From Chara braunii (taxonomy: Eukaryota; Streptophyta; Charophyceae; Charales; Characeae), in assembly GCA_003427395.1 (NCBI GenBank), contig BFEA01000330.1, positions 1,208,141-1,272,140 of the forward strand: a DNA stretch of 64,000 nucleotides, written 5' to 3'. The notes under the pieces are model-generated. The model was given only the letters and a program-made list of their open reading frames with translations, was not told where the DNA came from and searched no databases. Made by a program: the position numbers and the translations under genes. Below, one piece after another: positions 1-10,547 of the stretch (positions within the stretch are counted from its first letter, which is position 1; each line of letters begins with the position of its first letter).

Positions 1-1712
1 TGTCATAACTTGTCAAGTCGTCTAGTACCAGCTACTTAACAGCACCCTCTCCCCCTCTCTACCTGTTGTGTCGAACTCAAGATAGGAGATCACGACATCA
101 AGAGAACAATTGGTGAACGCTGTAGGGGAGTAACAAACAACCAAAAACATAAGAGGGCGCTCCCCTTCCTGCTAATCAGTCGTGGATTACCAACAGCCAA
201 AGTAGCCCTTTCTTTTCTCTTCAGACATTACACAGGTTATTCGTTTCCCAGTTCGACCCAAACCAACTCAAGTAATAGGGTCAAGGATACAAATAGTATT
301 TATAAAGGAAACATCAATGACTCTACTCACACAATTGCTTACCGCACTCTCATTATTCTACTCTCACTTCGCATCAGTGTACAAGATACGCAATAGTGCT
401 CCTCCATTCACAAGGCGTCTGCACGAGATCAGTTGACAGGTCCATCCACCTAGAGAGGGAATGATGGTCAAATGGAGCCCCTTTACACGAGCACACATGT
501 CCCGACGAAAGGCGTCGGACGAGTTGTGGTCACAAACAGTCCAAAACGTTGACAAAGGCTTAAACAAAAACTATTTTTTTACCACTCTCGTTCTTAACCG
601 AACCTCTTGGTTTCTCTCGTCTTTCACCATGTGTTTTTCCACTAATCAGAGTAACACAGCTTTCAGCCGAAATGATTGTCAAACTCGCTCGAATACGCTC
701 AGGGACTATCACCCAGGAAAGAGCAATCTAAACTAGCACCTACCGATGAAGACGCAATAGAACCCCTCGACAAACAACACTCATCAAGCACCTGATGTCA
801 ACTAATGATGAGAGGAACTCCGCCCCCTCTCTGTGCGGGCTTCCCGCGGATTGACAGTCGCAAATGTTGCATGAAAGTGGGGATAGTTGTTGACGCCAGT
901 CTTGCTTGTTAAGTTGCATCTTTCTTTGCTTATGTCCTGCCGCTTGTAGATTGTATGCCACGCGTCATCACCCCCGCCTTTCTTAGCTCATATACCTCAT
1001 GGGGCCAGTACACGCTTCACAAAGCCTGATGACCCTGATCGCAATGCCGAGAGGGTCAGCCTAGAGGCTCACTCCCCTCAGTCTCGGCGAAACAACTCGT
1101 AAGTTGCCCCCGGACAACGAGTAGCCTACTGACATTGGCTCTACGGATAAGGTTCGTGTCCCCTACGAGCGCGAGTGTTGACGTCAGCCAATAGTCCTGA
1201 GAGCGAACGACCTCCCGTACACTAGTGTTGACGCCAACATCGCCCGCCTACACAAGTTGCACAGTACCCTCTCTCTTTTCTGAGAGAGTCCCCCCCCTTA
1301 CACATGCCTTTCTTCCCTGCTCTCCCTCTCACTCTTCCCACGGTTTCTGGGCTTCAACTGCAGTGAGCTCGCCTCGGGCCCGCCAGTGTACATATCGCGC
1401 CACGTGTGTACCGTGCACAAGCGTATCTCCGTGCACTTGTCTGTCCCCTCTGTCGTTGACTGCCTTCTTCTTCTCAGATTGCCACATGCCCTCTCGTCTT
1501 CATTCCATGAGGTCTAAGTGCAAAGTCATGCGAGCTTGCAAGGATCGGTTGACGTCAATCGCACTCCACAAACTCGCCCCGTTCCCGCTCACACTCTCTT
1601 CTTTTCGGTGACCACTCCCATAACAGGTCGCACCACGTATATCTCTCTCCTAGGCTCAATCTCGCCTATTACTTGCCTCCTCGCTCAATGGTCCAGCCTC
1701 AGCTGGTCTTGC

Positions 1713-2192
1713 TCAGCCCCGGGCCGAACTGGCCTCGGGTCCGTCCTCTACCGACTCAGTTGGCGGGTGCTCTCTCCTCCACTGCTCCAGCCCGTGCCAG
1801 GACTGAGTGAGGTCCTCGCTAGCCTCGGACTCCGCCTCTGAGTCTCGATCCAGTTCTTGTTGCTCCCTCTGTGTCGTACCCGTGGAGGTCTCCTCCTCAT
1901 GGTAAGTGACGGTAACCAGTAATGCCGCGGTTACCCCATCTCGTCGGCATCTTCGTTCCGCCCTGCTCCAAGCCTCGGTGACCACACCCTGTATTTTCAC
2001 ATCCCCCCTCATCTCTTGCTCCTTCCCACCGTAGACATTGATTCTCAGTCTAGCCTGCCCTTCACTCTTGCTGTAACTTAGACAGACATCCACTGCAACA
2101 CCCTCTTCGCGCAAAGGTGCACAGCTCCAGTAAAACCTCAGGTGCCTTGGCCTATAGCCAAAAAGGGCATTGCTACGCAACATAGTCGCCAT
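1713..2192 (-). CDS. LTR-encoded hypothetical protein, 3' LTR copy
   Basis: An open frame of 159 codons from the ATG at 2192; the frame is closed just upstream by a TGA, so this ATG or the Met three codons later is the start. Visible parts are a basic N-terminus (FGYRPRHLR), a strand-rich middle (VDVCLSYSKSEG, RLRINVYGGKEQ), a basic RSRAERRCRRDG, and a Glu/Ser-rich tail. No signal or membrane segment. The homologous frame at 21706-21317 is also open but shorter. A TATA motif lies about 120 bp upstream in both copies, so it may be expressed from the LTR promoter. The middle faintly resembles leader module A (YFTELDVYDVRIYIPKK). The function is unknown. Confidence 0.45.
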   Translation of the reverse strand: MATMLRSNALFGYRPRHLRFYWSCAPLREEGVAVDVCLSYSKSEGQARLRINVYGGKEQEMRGDVKIQGVVTEAWSRAERRCRRDGVTAALLVTVTYHEEETSTGTTQREQQELDRDSEAESEASEDLTQSWHGLEQWRREHPPTESVEDGPEASSARG

Positions 2193-2312
2193 CCAATTAG
2201 ACACCGCTCAAAACTCAACACTCGTGTACACAGACTACCCACCGCTTTCTCAGACCAGCAACGCCAACACAGCAGAAGAGGCCTCGCTGCCAAAGACTCG
2301 TTAACCTCACCT

Positions 2313-2319
2313 CTTTATA
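2313..2319 (-). promoter_or_regulatory. TATA motif in the 3' LTR
   Basis: The minus strand reads TATAAAG, followed by GC-moderate sequence and, about 120 bp downstream, the LTR open frame. The motif is kept in the other LTR at 21827-21833. It lies about 1.5 kb into the LTR, a plausible U3/R junction. The transcription start was not determined. Confidence 0.4.
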
Positions 2320-2992
2320 GGCTCACCCCTCGCTATGACCCTGCGCTCTAAAAGAAGAGCTCGGCTCTCGCCTTTTTCGAATTTCTCTCACATTAGTAGT
2401 TTTAATAAACCGAAATATATGACAGAATAAAAACTGAATAATTCGGAAACCGGAAACTCAACAGTCGAGATATGGTTCGAAATCACTATATTACTGTCAA
2501 GTCAATAATTATCGTAATGGGATACTAACAAGTATTTTCCTTCCCTCAAAACGTGCCCATTGGCCTATACCCGACGGGTACCCGTGTCCGATGGCAAGGA
2601 TGGGGCTTATGACCCCCCACGGGGGGGTGATAGGCTCCCTACCAATGCGGCTGCGAGTCGCCCCTCTTTTGAGACCCTGCAGCACGACACTCAGTCGAAC
2701 AAGCTCGGAGCAAGTGATATATGAGGGGTCGGCCCACTTAGGCCGCACAACATAGCTCAAGCCCGGATTTCCAACCGTTGGCTTTCCTGCGAAATGACAG
2801 GCTCAAAGGTAAACCGAATCTGACAGTCGAATGAAAAGAAAACTAAATAATGATATCAATAAACCATAATAATAATAATAATAATAATAATTACAGAAAA
2901 GAAAAAGATGGCGTTTCAAAATTCCTTCGCGCAGCAGCCTCGCCCGAACGGTGATACGAGCCCACGCACCAATTTAAAGTCCGACTTTCAAC

Positions 2993-3062
2993 CTTTTCCC
3001 TTTTTCTTTCCTTTTCACACTTTTCCCTTTTTCTTTCCTTTTCACACTTTTCCCTTTTCAGA
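2993..3062. repeat. Pyrimidine-rich tandem repeat in LTR
   Basis: About two and a half copies of a 27-bp unit built on CTTTCCTTTTCACACTTTTC, C/T-rich on the plus strand. The same array is in the other LTR at 22512-22578 with a few changes. An (AAT)n stretch precedes both (2868-2893 here). Confidence 0.8.
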
Positions 3063-3818
3063 CACCACTGTATCTACCCCATTGATACCGCTACTGGGGT
3101 CCTACAGCGCGGAGCTCAGTTGAGCAGGTCCAGTACAGACAACATACGAGGGGCCTAGCTAGTCTAAGCCATGAGGCCATGGTTGCAGTCCAAAACCTGG
3201 ATCAACGGTCTTCCCTACGAAGCGATAGAACCTAAGAGGAAAAAACCGAGTCTGAAAATCAATAAGTTAATAGTAATGATTGCAATAATAATAATTATTA
3301 TAAATAAAGAGAGAAGAAAAACTCAACGATACAGTGACCTGATATCGGTGAATTATCCCAAACTAAGGCAAGAGTCATGATCTAAATGCAGTTCCGACGC
3401 TCAGTTTTCTTTTTCACCCCAGCACATTTTGTTTTTTTTAATCTCTTTATCAAGACCTGTCCCATGTACCTATCCCATAACCTGGAAAGAGAGCGCTCGG
3501 CGCGCAGTTGATAAAGCAATACCAACCCCTCCACTCTCGCGTTCAGGGCGAACCCGGCGGCTACCACAGCCACAGGCCGGTTGTGCTCTGCTGTACAGCA
3601 GGGCGCCGAGCCTGCGTGGACCAATAGAAGCCCTGCGGTGCACCCCTTTTGCGTAAGGCGAGCGCTAACAGGGTCGACCCGTGCCGAAGCACAACCCTGA
3701 TATCCCAGAACCGCAGTGAAGGTTCTGGAGCTTCCCTGACAAATCACAGACGTCAGGAGCTAACACAGATTGAGGACTTGGCACACAGAGGAGGACCGGG
3801 ACACCGTGCCCTCCGACA

Positions 3819-3845
3819 TAATACCAAACCCCCACCCAGCGTCCC
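3819..3845 (-). promoter_or_regulatory. Candidate polypurine tract next to the 3' LTR
   Basis: The minus strand directly before the LTR start reads GGGTGGGGGTTTGGTATTA. It is G-rich but interrupted by T, so a weak polypurine tract. The core GGGTTTGGTAT recurs at 5015-5025, 5086-5096 and 5162-5172, twice behind A-rich tracts that look more like a standard plus-strand primer. Position is the main support. Confidence 0.3.
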
Positions 3846-4283
3846 CGCTGGGTCGAACCGTGACTGCTCTTGGTATAATTAGGCAATACCGACTCAGTTC
3901 AGATCATTCTTACGGCTTCAGTGTTGCAGAGCTCACGGCGCCGATTTGTGCTAATCTCCCTGTCTATAGCAGCGCTTTTCTCTTTCTTCAAAATTTGGTC
4001 CGGAGTAGTCCGCCATTACTTTTTCCTTTTCCCTCATCTCTCCTTCTTCTTTCGCGGTACTCCATAGCTTATACATCCTAACCATGCCTAGGGTGTGTCA
4101 CGGCAAATTCTCGTAGTGGCTTTGCGATGATATATGGTACGCTACGTCGCTGCGTGGCTTCTCTTTTTCATCATTTTCGTTCTCCAGATCTCTCGTATCG
4201 CAGGGTATCTTCAGTTCTTTTAATAGCTCATCCCTTTTCCCTCTCATAGTACCCTCTTAGCATCAGTCTTCAGGGTTTCCGCC

Positions 4284-4754
4284 ATGCCTGAGGCACGTCG
4301 TGGACAGGGTAGAGGAAGAGGAGGTAGGACAGGGAAGGCTAAAGAGGAGTCGCCCACCAGGGCACGGTGAGATTATAGTTCAGAGGAGGAGGAAGAGGAG
4401 GAGCTACGAGGCTACGGTCACCCAAGGCCATACCCCCACCATTCGCTAGCAGGGTGGTACGAGAGGACTCCATCTCCAGATAGGATGGAGTTCCTCTGTA
4501 AAAAATTTGACGCGCGCTACGGTACACCTAGCGCCTCTTCACCTCCTTACATGCCTAGAGCTCCTTCCACCCCCGCCGTAAGCAAAACCATAGTGCCAGC
4601 TCCGCCTTCCTCTATCCCATGTGCTGTCTCATCACCCCATCATCCTAATCACTGTGTTCTCTTCAGCATCTTCTTTCTTCTCTCCCTTTTCCAGCTTGAA
4701 CTCATGACCGTCTTTTATGTCTTATATAAGCGCGACTTCTTTTCAGCCTTTTGA
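4284..4754 (+). pseudogene. Antisense reading frame in the 3' region, RG-rich then acidic
   Basis: From the ATG at 4284 a plus-strand frame runs 156 codons to 4754 with one TGA at 4368-4370, which could be a decayed CGA. The N-terminus is basic and rich in Arg-Gly (GQGRGRGGRTGK). It is followed by a run of Glu, a Tyr/Pro/His stretch (GYGHPRPYPHHS), a Pro/Ser-rich part and a hydrophobic end. A pyrimidine-rich leader precedes the ATG, as in many plant 5' untranslated regions. The frame runs opposite to gag-pol. Some plant Ty3/Gypsy elements carry an antisense ORF in this place; alternatively this is the 5' end of another retroelement's gag nested here. A TATATAAG motif lies near the frame's end at 4723-4730. 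Confidence 0.45.
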
Positions 4755-5009
4755 ATCCGATTTTTGGCTCACAAAATTCTCAATCCAGTCCACTTCATAG
4801 CGTCCCAGGCTTGAGAGTTTGGCTTCCTTAGGCCAGGGACGCGGTTCCTTGTGAACCTGGCCGCTTGTTGGCCACCAAATAAATTTAAGAAGGATTATAT
4901 TTCCATTTTCTCTACTTGCAGCTGATTCTGGCTTCTTATCATTATGAGGTATGTCCTCACCTTGAACTGTACTACTTGAGTCACTTGTTCAGTCTGCCAT
5001 GCTGAAGGT

Positions 5010-5190
5010 AAAGCATACCAAACCCTCTTTTTTGTTCTCTGGCCTGAGTGAGACGTCTTCTCAGCTTCTCAAGCACCTGATGGGGATACCAAACCCTTGT
5101 TTTCTTTCTCTAGTCTGAGTGAGGCATCTCCTCAACTTCTAAGAAAAAAAAAGAGGAGGGGATACCAAACCCTTTTTTTTTTCTTTGGTC
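5010..5190. repeat. Three degenerate 71-76 bp tandem units
   Basis: ATACCAAACCC begins at 5015, 5086 and 5162, each followed by a T-rich tract and then TCTG(A/G)G(T/A)... sequence. A fourth copy of the 11-mer abuts the 3' LTR at 3821-3831. The repeats lie in the untranslated 3' region of the element. Confidence 0.7.
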
Positions 5191-5382
5191 TGGGAACTTG
5201 AGATAAGTATTTATATACGTGCAAAATCGGCGAGTCCCACAGACAACAACCATGCCCCAACAAGCAGATCCTCTGACAACCACAGTCAAGCATTAACAAA
5301 TTGAAATAAAACCCATAAATAAAATAATAAATAACAAATAATAATTAATACATAACAACTCTTCATACCCAGGATTTATTGA

Positions 5383-6285
5383 TTGCCTTGGTTTCGGCCC
5401 ACCACTGGCCAGGAATACCAGACGTCCTGTCAGTCTAACATACCTCATTCGGTCCGCCTCAGGCCAGGACTAGCCAGACCATTTGTCTTGACAGCCCCTT
5501 TGACCTGCCTCCAGGTCAGGACCAGCATACCCACTACTCGAGTATGGAAGCCCTTTGGCACTCTTGCCAGGACACCCAGACTATAGCAGGTCTGGCCATC
5601 CTATGACAATAGACGTCCCGTCAATCAAACTGTCCCGAACCCGGATTTGACCACTTCGGTCGGGGACCGGCTCACCCACCAGTTTTTGGCCAAGGGCGCT
5701 GGCTGCCCCACCATGATTTTTTAACGTGGGTTCCGGTCTAACCAGGGTTCCAGGCTCTAGTGAACCTCACTGGATTGCATCCTCTGACTGCGGTAGGGTT
5801 CCAGCTGACCCCTTTCGACCTCATAGGCCAGACTCCTGGAGTCTTAGCCTCAGCCGACTACGGAATTCGACACTCGCGTCGGGGACCTGCTGACCCCACC
5901 AGATTGCAACCTACTGCGGTAAGGCTCTGGCTGGCCCCGACAGTCAACTCATCCTTAGGTTAGAGAAAAAAACTCCCAGGCACAGACACTCAGACAAGCA
6001 TATCATAACCCACAAGCGAAATGCCTATGCCCCATAACAGGACAAACAATTTCTCAAGAGACGTCCCTTCAGTCTCAAGAGGTACTGAACAGCAACATGA
6101 TAATCAACACCAAATCCTTACAGAAAACCTCCCTTCAGTCTCAAGAAGGATGCTTAGTACAGGCCCCAGAGAGGTCCCTTCCCTCAACTGGGAATTTCTT
6201 TTTCTTTTCGAAGAGACGTCCCGTTAGTCTCAAGGAAGTACTGAAATGCTGATCTCAGAGAGGTCCCTTCCCTCATCCGAGCGAA
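5383..6285. repeat. Degenerate repeats with a recurring GACGTCCC motif
   Basis: The motif GACGTCC(C/T)(T/G)T(C/T)A(G/A)TC recurs at about 5422, 5606, 6060 and 6211, with a partial copy at 6127. A second element, AGAGAGGTCCCTTCCCTCA, occurs at about 6170 and 6260. Degenerate duplications around GATTGCA(T/A)CCT occur near 5777 and 5905. No coding sense was found on either strand; this is the 3' untranslated part of the retrotransposon. Confidence 0.6.
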
Positions 6286-6304
6286 GACAGACCCTTAACC
6301 AAAG

Positions 6305-6480
6305 GCACGAAGTCCCTCTACTGACCACTCTCAGTCAAGTAAAGCTGAACTTCTTTGTGCCTGCCTTCATCTGAATCTCTTGGATGTACATTTTACTCAG
6401 AGACAAGAAGTCCTTCTGCTCATAACTCTTAGTCGGACAGAAATGAACCTCTTCATGCCCACCATGCTCTTCTCTTGATC
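6305..6480. repeat. Two degenerate units of about 95 bp
   Basis: The segments starting AAGTCCCTCTACTGACC (about 6310) and AAGTCCTTCTGCTCA (about 6410) align over GAACTTCTTTGTGCCTGCC against GAACCTCTTCATGCCCACC. They lie between integrase and the other 3' arrays. Confidence 0.5.
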
Positions 6481-6649
6481 TTATGATAGTACTGATCATA
6501 TCTTTTGACGCGCCACAACCATAAGCTTCTCGAATCTTTGACATTGTGTCAATACTTACGAAACTGATTTTACAGTTATTCACCACTCTAAGGGAGTTGA
6601 CACTCATAGAACGACTGTAGCATTGTATCAAAAGACTTGACTTAGTCGT

Positions 6650-6830
6650 TTGCTGAAATACTGAATGAAAGGACTTGCTGAAAACCGAGATACTGAAACT
6701 GAGATGTTGAAACTGAAGATTGAAATTAAATTACTGCAACTGAAACGATGAAACTGAAGTTCTGAAACTGAAATGTTGAATCCAAAATGCTGAATTGACT
6801 ATGCATGAATGATCTGAGTCCACTGAAACT
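6650..6830. repeat. Short CTGAAA-type tandem repeat
   Basis: Many imperfect copies of ACTGAAA / TGTTGAAACTGA in a 180-bp stretch just after the end of pol. A similar GAAAACTGATTGCT array lies in the LTR at 16645-16765. Confidence 0.7.
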
Positions 6831-6890
6831 GAGTCTTGCCGTGTCAGCATCTCACTGTACTTTTTCTCTCAGTTCTCTATGACTGTTCTC

Positions 6891-8110
6891 TCACTTGGAT
6901 GATTGGTTTTTCTTTCCTCTCTTTAAAGTCACTGTAGGGATCAAGTCAGGATCTCTGAAGATAAACTTACGAAGTCTTGACCCTGACACCATGTCTTGAA
7001 CTCTGGATCCATCCATCTCTGAAATCTCATAAACTTTGTCGTCTTCTTCCCCTGTGATTCTGTAGGGACCAAGTCATCTGGGCTCCAACCTTTTAGTCCA
7101 TTGCGTCTCAAGGAAACTGTCAAACAGAAGGACAACATCTCTAATCTTCAATTTCTCTTTTCTTATATATATTTTTTTGTTCCATCTTTCCTGATCTGAC
7201 AACCTGCTGGACGCCATCCTTTCTGCAGCATCCATCACTGTTTGATCAACTTCTGATATTTGCCTCATCCGGATCTGAAGGAGCTCTGAAATAGAATAGT
7301 TTTTGTCACTTTCTTGATTTAACCATGTCTTGACAATACTTTCAATCGGCAATGTAGCATATCGGTCGTACCACAAAGTAAATGACGCATATCTAGTAAT
7401 TCTCTTGATTGTGATGTTGTCAGCATACACAACAACTCTTAATACTATTGGTCAGTTACTGAGATTTCCTTCACATCACTTGGCTAAAGAATCTTTCAAA
7501 GTTATGTGTCCTCTTTCAACAAGTGCATTAGCTTGAGGATGGTAAGTAGTCACATACCGAAATCTGACACTCAACCTCAGTGTAGTTCTCCTAACAATCT
7601 CATTTCTGAATTTTGATCCCCTGTCTGAAACAAATTCTCTGATAAAAGGATACCTCAGATAGACTTCTTCTATCCAGTCAGCCACTTGCTCGGTTGTCTT
7701 CCTTTTCAGAGTTTTTGCCTCAACATACCCAAAAAATTTATCTCTCATGTTTAATATATACCTCATCCCATTTTTGCCTGGTGGCATAGTGACGATATCT
7801 AGATGAACTTTGTTGTCTGACTCTACTAGAATGGTAGGAAATAAAGGTTCAATTATTTTTGTGGTAGACCTCTTCAGACATAACACACATGTTTTACAGT
7901 ATCTGAAAATCATGTCTCTCATGTCAGGCCAGAAGTAGAGTTTGACAATCTTAGAAAGTTGCCTCAGCAGCCCTGTGGCCACCAGCAACCCCCTCATACA
8001 GGGCAGCAATTATCTATAACTGCTTCTCTTTACCACAGACCACTCTTAGTGGTGGTAGGCCTCCCTTACCATCCACAAAGAGATGTCCTTTCTTTAGTCT
8101 GAATTTCTTC
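6891..8110 (-). pseudogene. Integrase domain of pol
   Basis: Integrase inserts retrotransposon cDNA into the genome. The zinc-binding N-terminus is present but damaged: the second His (GGHR) and the Cys pair (CKTCVLC) are seen, while the first His position reads Tyr. A frame change near 7947 follows. The catalytic core is in register: Asp in VHLDIVTMP, Asp in VSDRGSKF, and Glu in ALVERG exactly 35 residues later (D-X35-E). A C-terminal region with a GPYRI module follows after a TGA at 7074-7076; the frame ends at 6891. Further breaks are at 7476-7478 and near 8033. No chromodomain was seen. Unable to act as it stands. Confidence 0.9.
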
Positions 8111-8411
8111 CTTAAATTCTTACAATAATATTCCCTTAGCTGCTCCTCTTCCATCCTTTTACCAATCTCTTGATAATTTTCATCATATTCTTCAAAGAAG
8201 AAAAATATATCTTATTCCATCTTCTCACTCTCTTCTTCTTCCTTTGAACCCGAACTTTTTCCAATCTCATGAGAAGCCACTGCTGCTGCATTAACTCTAG
8301 CATACCAATCGTTTGGTTCATCTTCTTTTTTTTTCCCTAAAATCGACGCATAGACGTATGCGCTTGGGATTTCCCCCAGCTGTCTCTCTCTTCTGGCCAC
8401 AGACTCCACCT

Positions 8412-9161
8412 TTAAGAGCATGACGCCTCATAATCCTCGTCATCTTTTTCATTAAGAAAATTATCAACATAGGCAGATTCTTCAATTGTTTCATTCATAT
8501 TTTCTTCCTCTTCTTCTCGCCACTCAATCCGGCTTAAGCCATCCGCTCTGTTTTTCTCAGTGGGAATCTTTTCCAGCTTAAAATCATATGTCCACATGAA
8601 GGCGATCCATCTACTGACTGTTGGATCCACTTGTTGGTGCTTCTTAATGACACCAATCACGGCAGATGCATCAGTCCTCATGATGAATCTCCTTCCTAGT
8701 ATGTAGTGTCTGAAGCACCTGAGGCTATGAATGATTGACAATAGCTCTTTCGTGAATTGAGTGTAGCCTTTTTCTGTTGAATTGAGAGTCCTGCTCTCAA
8801 ATCTTAGAGGTGTCTCTCTCCCATTTTCATCTTTCCGAATGAGCACTCCACATAGAGCAACTGGTCCTCCATCCGCCTCAATGATGAAAGGTCTTGTCTC
8901 TTCATTATCATAATACGGCACTCCCAGGACTACACTACCATTTTTTAATTTTTCCTGTAATGTTTCTGTTGCAGCTTGCCTTTTATCATTCCATGCTAAG
9001 TTAGCCCCTTGTCTTACCATTTCCCTCAGGGGCTCTGCAATGGTAGCAAAGTGAGGAATAAAAATCCTCCAGAATCCGCAGACCCCCAAGCAGCTTCTGA
9101 CGTCTGTCACTCTTTTGAGAGGCAGAGGCTAGTTGAAGATTTTGTCTATCTTTTTGGGATC
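8412..9161 (-). pseudogene. RNase H domain of pol
   Basis: A frame of 232 codons (9110-8412), in the same frame as RT but separated from it by TAG stops near 9164 and 9130. The connection region has FWRIFIPHFATIAEPL, typical of the RT thumb. The RNase H part shows FIIEADGG, then ESRTLNSTEKGYTQF, TKELLSI and MRTDAS, the usual Asp/Glu/Asp set of Ty3-type RNase H. The end (ADGLSRI) is also family-typical. An acidic spacer follows, and a charged, low-complexity stretch (8111-8411) without clear domain joins it to integrase. It removes the RNA template during cDNA synthesis. Confidence 0.9.
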
Positions 9162-10133
9162 CTAACTCCTACCCTTGGAGAAATATCTGAAGCCCAAAAT
9201 TATCACTTTTGGTTGAAAGAGAAGGGACTTTGGTCCACTGGCAGTTAAATTATATTTCTGAAGTCTTTCTAGGATCATCTTAACTCCTTCTGCATATTCC
9301 CAGACAAACTTTCTGACCCCCCCTGCGACCAAAGTCTCATCCCTTACCAGTGACTCTTTTACAGGATTATCATCAATGTAAGGACTGGTTATTTCATGAG
9401 AGATATCCTGCATGACTTTGATCATATCCCTTTGAACCACTGCCACGCCGTTAGTCCAACCCTGAGGTACCACACACATCTGAACAAGCCCCATTGGCGT
9501 GTGTATGACAGTCATTGGTCGGCTAGTGGGATCAATAGGGAACTGATCAAAGCCAGAATACAGATCAACTAAAGAATAAATACATCGACAAGCAAAGGAT
9601 TCTGAGAGGAGATCAGCATTATGAAGACTACCTGCGTCACGTACTGTCACAGAATTGAGTTTCTGAAGATTCTGTATCCATCTTAGCCCACCCCCTGGTT
9701 TCCAAAAACAAAACTAGTGGTTAGCATACGGTCCATCAGCAGGTTCAACAACATTAGATGCAATTTTTTTATCAAGATACTTTACAACTTCTGCCTCTTC
9801 CTTCATGGCATACTTGGTCGGTCTGTCATTCCATGGAACATGATCAAATGTCCAAATCTTGGCCATCTTGATCACGTCCACGTCCAACCGCCCTCTCTCT
9901 TCGTCATTAAAGGAGAAAGCACCAGAGAATTTCTGACACATCCTGAAGATATATTCTTTCTCTTTAGGCAGGATAAACTGATCCGAGCCTATCTTCATTG
10001 TGTCAAACCTCTCGTTGGTGACCCTATTTTCCAGTTTTGTTGATTCTCTCAATGCTTTTATAATCCTCCTCTCTTTTTCCAATGCTTCATCATAATCTTT
10101 CTCTATTATGACTGTCACCGGATTTTTCTTCAC
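9162..10133 (-). pseudogene. Reverse transcriptase domain of pol
   Basis: Two open pieces (10133-9714 and 9650-9162) lie in one frame, separated by a TAG at 9714-9716 at a position where the family normally has Trp. Visible are LDKKIASNVVEPADGPYANH (fingers), WIQNLQKLNSVTVRDAG, LVDLYSGFDQFPID (motif A with its catalytic Asp), VPQGWTN (motif B) and SPYIDDN (motif C, a YIDD box). LLFQPKVIILGF marks the end. Both catalytic Asp positions of motif C are kept. This would copy the element's RNA into DNA. The nucleic-acid sequence is close in style to other plant-lineage Ty3/Gypsy RTs. Confidence 0.92.
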
Positions 10134-10201
10134 CCCCTTGGACTTGTATTTTCTTTTTAACCCAGTGACTATTTTCCTAAAAAAGGGTGAGTCGATGCAA
10201 A

Positions 10202-10301
10202 TCTCAATTTTATATTTCCTCCTTTAGCAGATTCCACAGTTTTCTTGAAAGTCTCAATTTCATCTTTCCTCCTTTAGCAGATTCCACAGTTTTCTTGAAA
10301 G
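10202..10301. repeat. 50-bp tandem duplication inside pol
   Basis: Two adjacent 50-bp copies starting TCTCAATTT differ at two positions, followed by a third partial CCTCAATTT. Fifty is not a multiple of three, so the duplication shifts the reading frame between protease/linker and RT. Confidence 0.9.
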
Positions 10302-10547
10302 CCTCAATTTGTCCATCCTCATTCTCGAGTTTACCAAGGGGTTTATCATTTTCGAAACCTGATTGATTCTCACCGAAATCTCTTCTTTTGCTTCTTGTTT
10401 TCCTTCTTCCTTTAGTCTCCTAACCCTTTCGGCAGCTTCTTCCCTTCTGATTGAATTAGCAGATAGTTGATGCTTGAAATCACTTTTTGTGCAAGCCATA
10501 AAGGTCTGTTCCTGAGCAGTCTCCAGATCTTGTAGACCGATCCAAGA
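10260..10547 (-). pseudogene. Charged linker between protease and reverse transcriptase
   Basis: In frame with the protease after a TAG at 10548-10550, a stretch of about 95 codons reads as a highly charged helix (EEAAERVRRLKEEGKQEAKEE and similar), ending in a stop caused by the adjacent 50-bp duplication. No catalytic motif is seen. Similar low-complexity coiled segments separate PR and RT in some large plant elements. It is degenerate. Confidence 0.55.

Larger units (their letters stand above)
1..3818 (-). repeat. 3' LTR of the giant element (partial copy)
   Basis: This segment aligns colinearly with 19513-23341; the offset grows only from 19512 to 19523 over 3.8 kb, so few indels separate the copies. 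Similarity stops abruptly after the GACA at 3815-3818. Beyond that point this copy runs into the retrotransposon interior, while the other runs into a trihelix-type gene. On the minus strand it begins TGTCGGAGGG. The part homologous to 15465-18822 should lie left of position 1 and is not visible. It contains a TATA motif, an open reading frame and pyrimidine-rich tandem repeats, annotated separately. The other small open frames in both strands look like shadows. Confidence 0.8.

Noticed and set aside
364-961. Small reading frames on both strands near the window start
   Set aside because: They lie in LTR sequence, are broken differently in the second copy and start with non-ATG codons.
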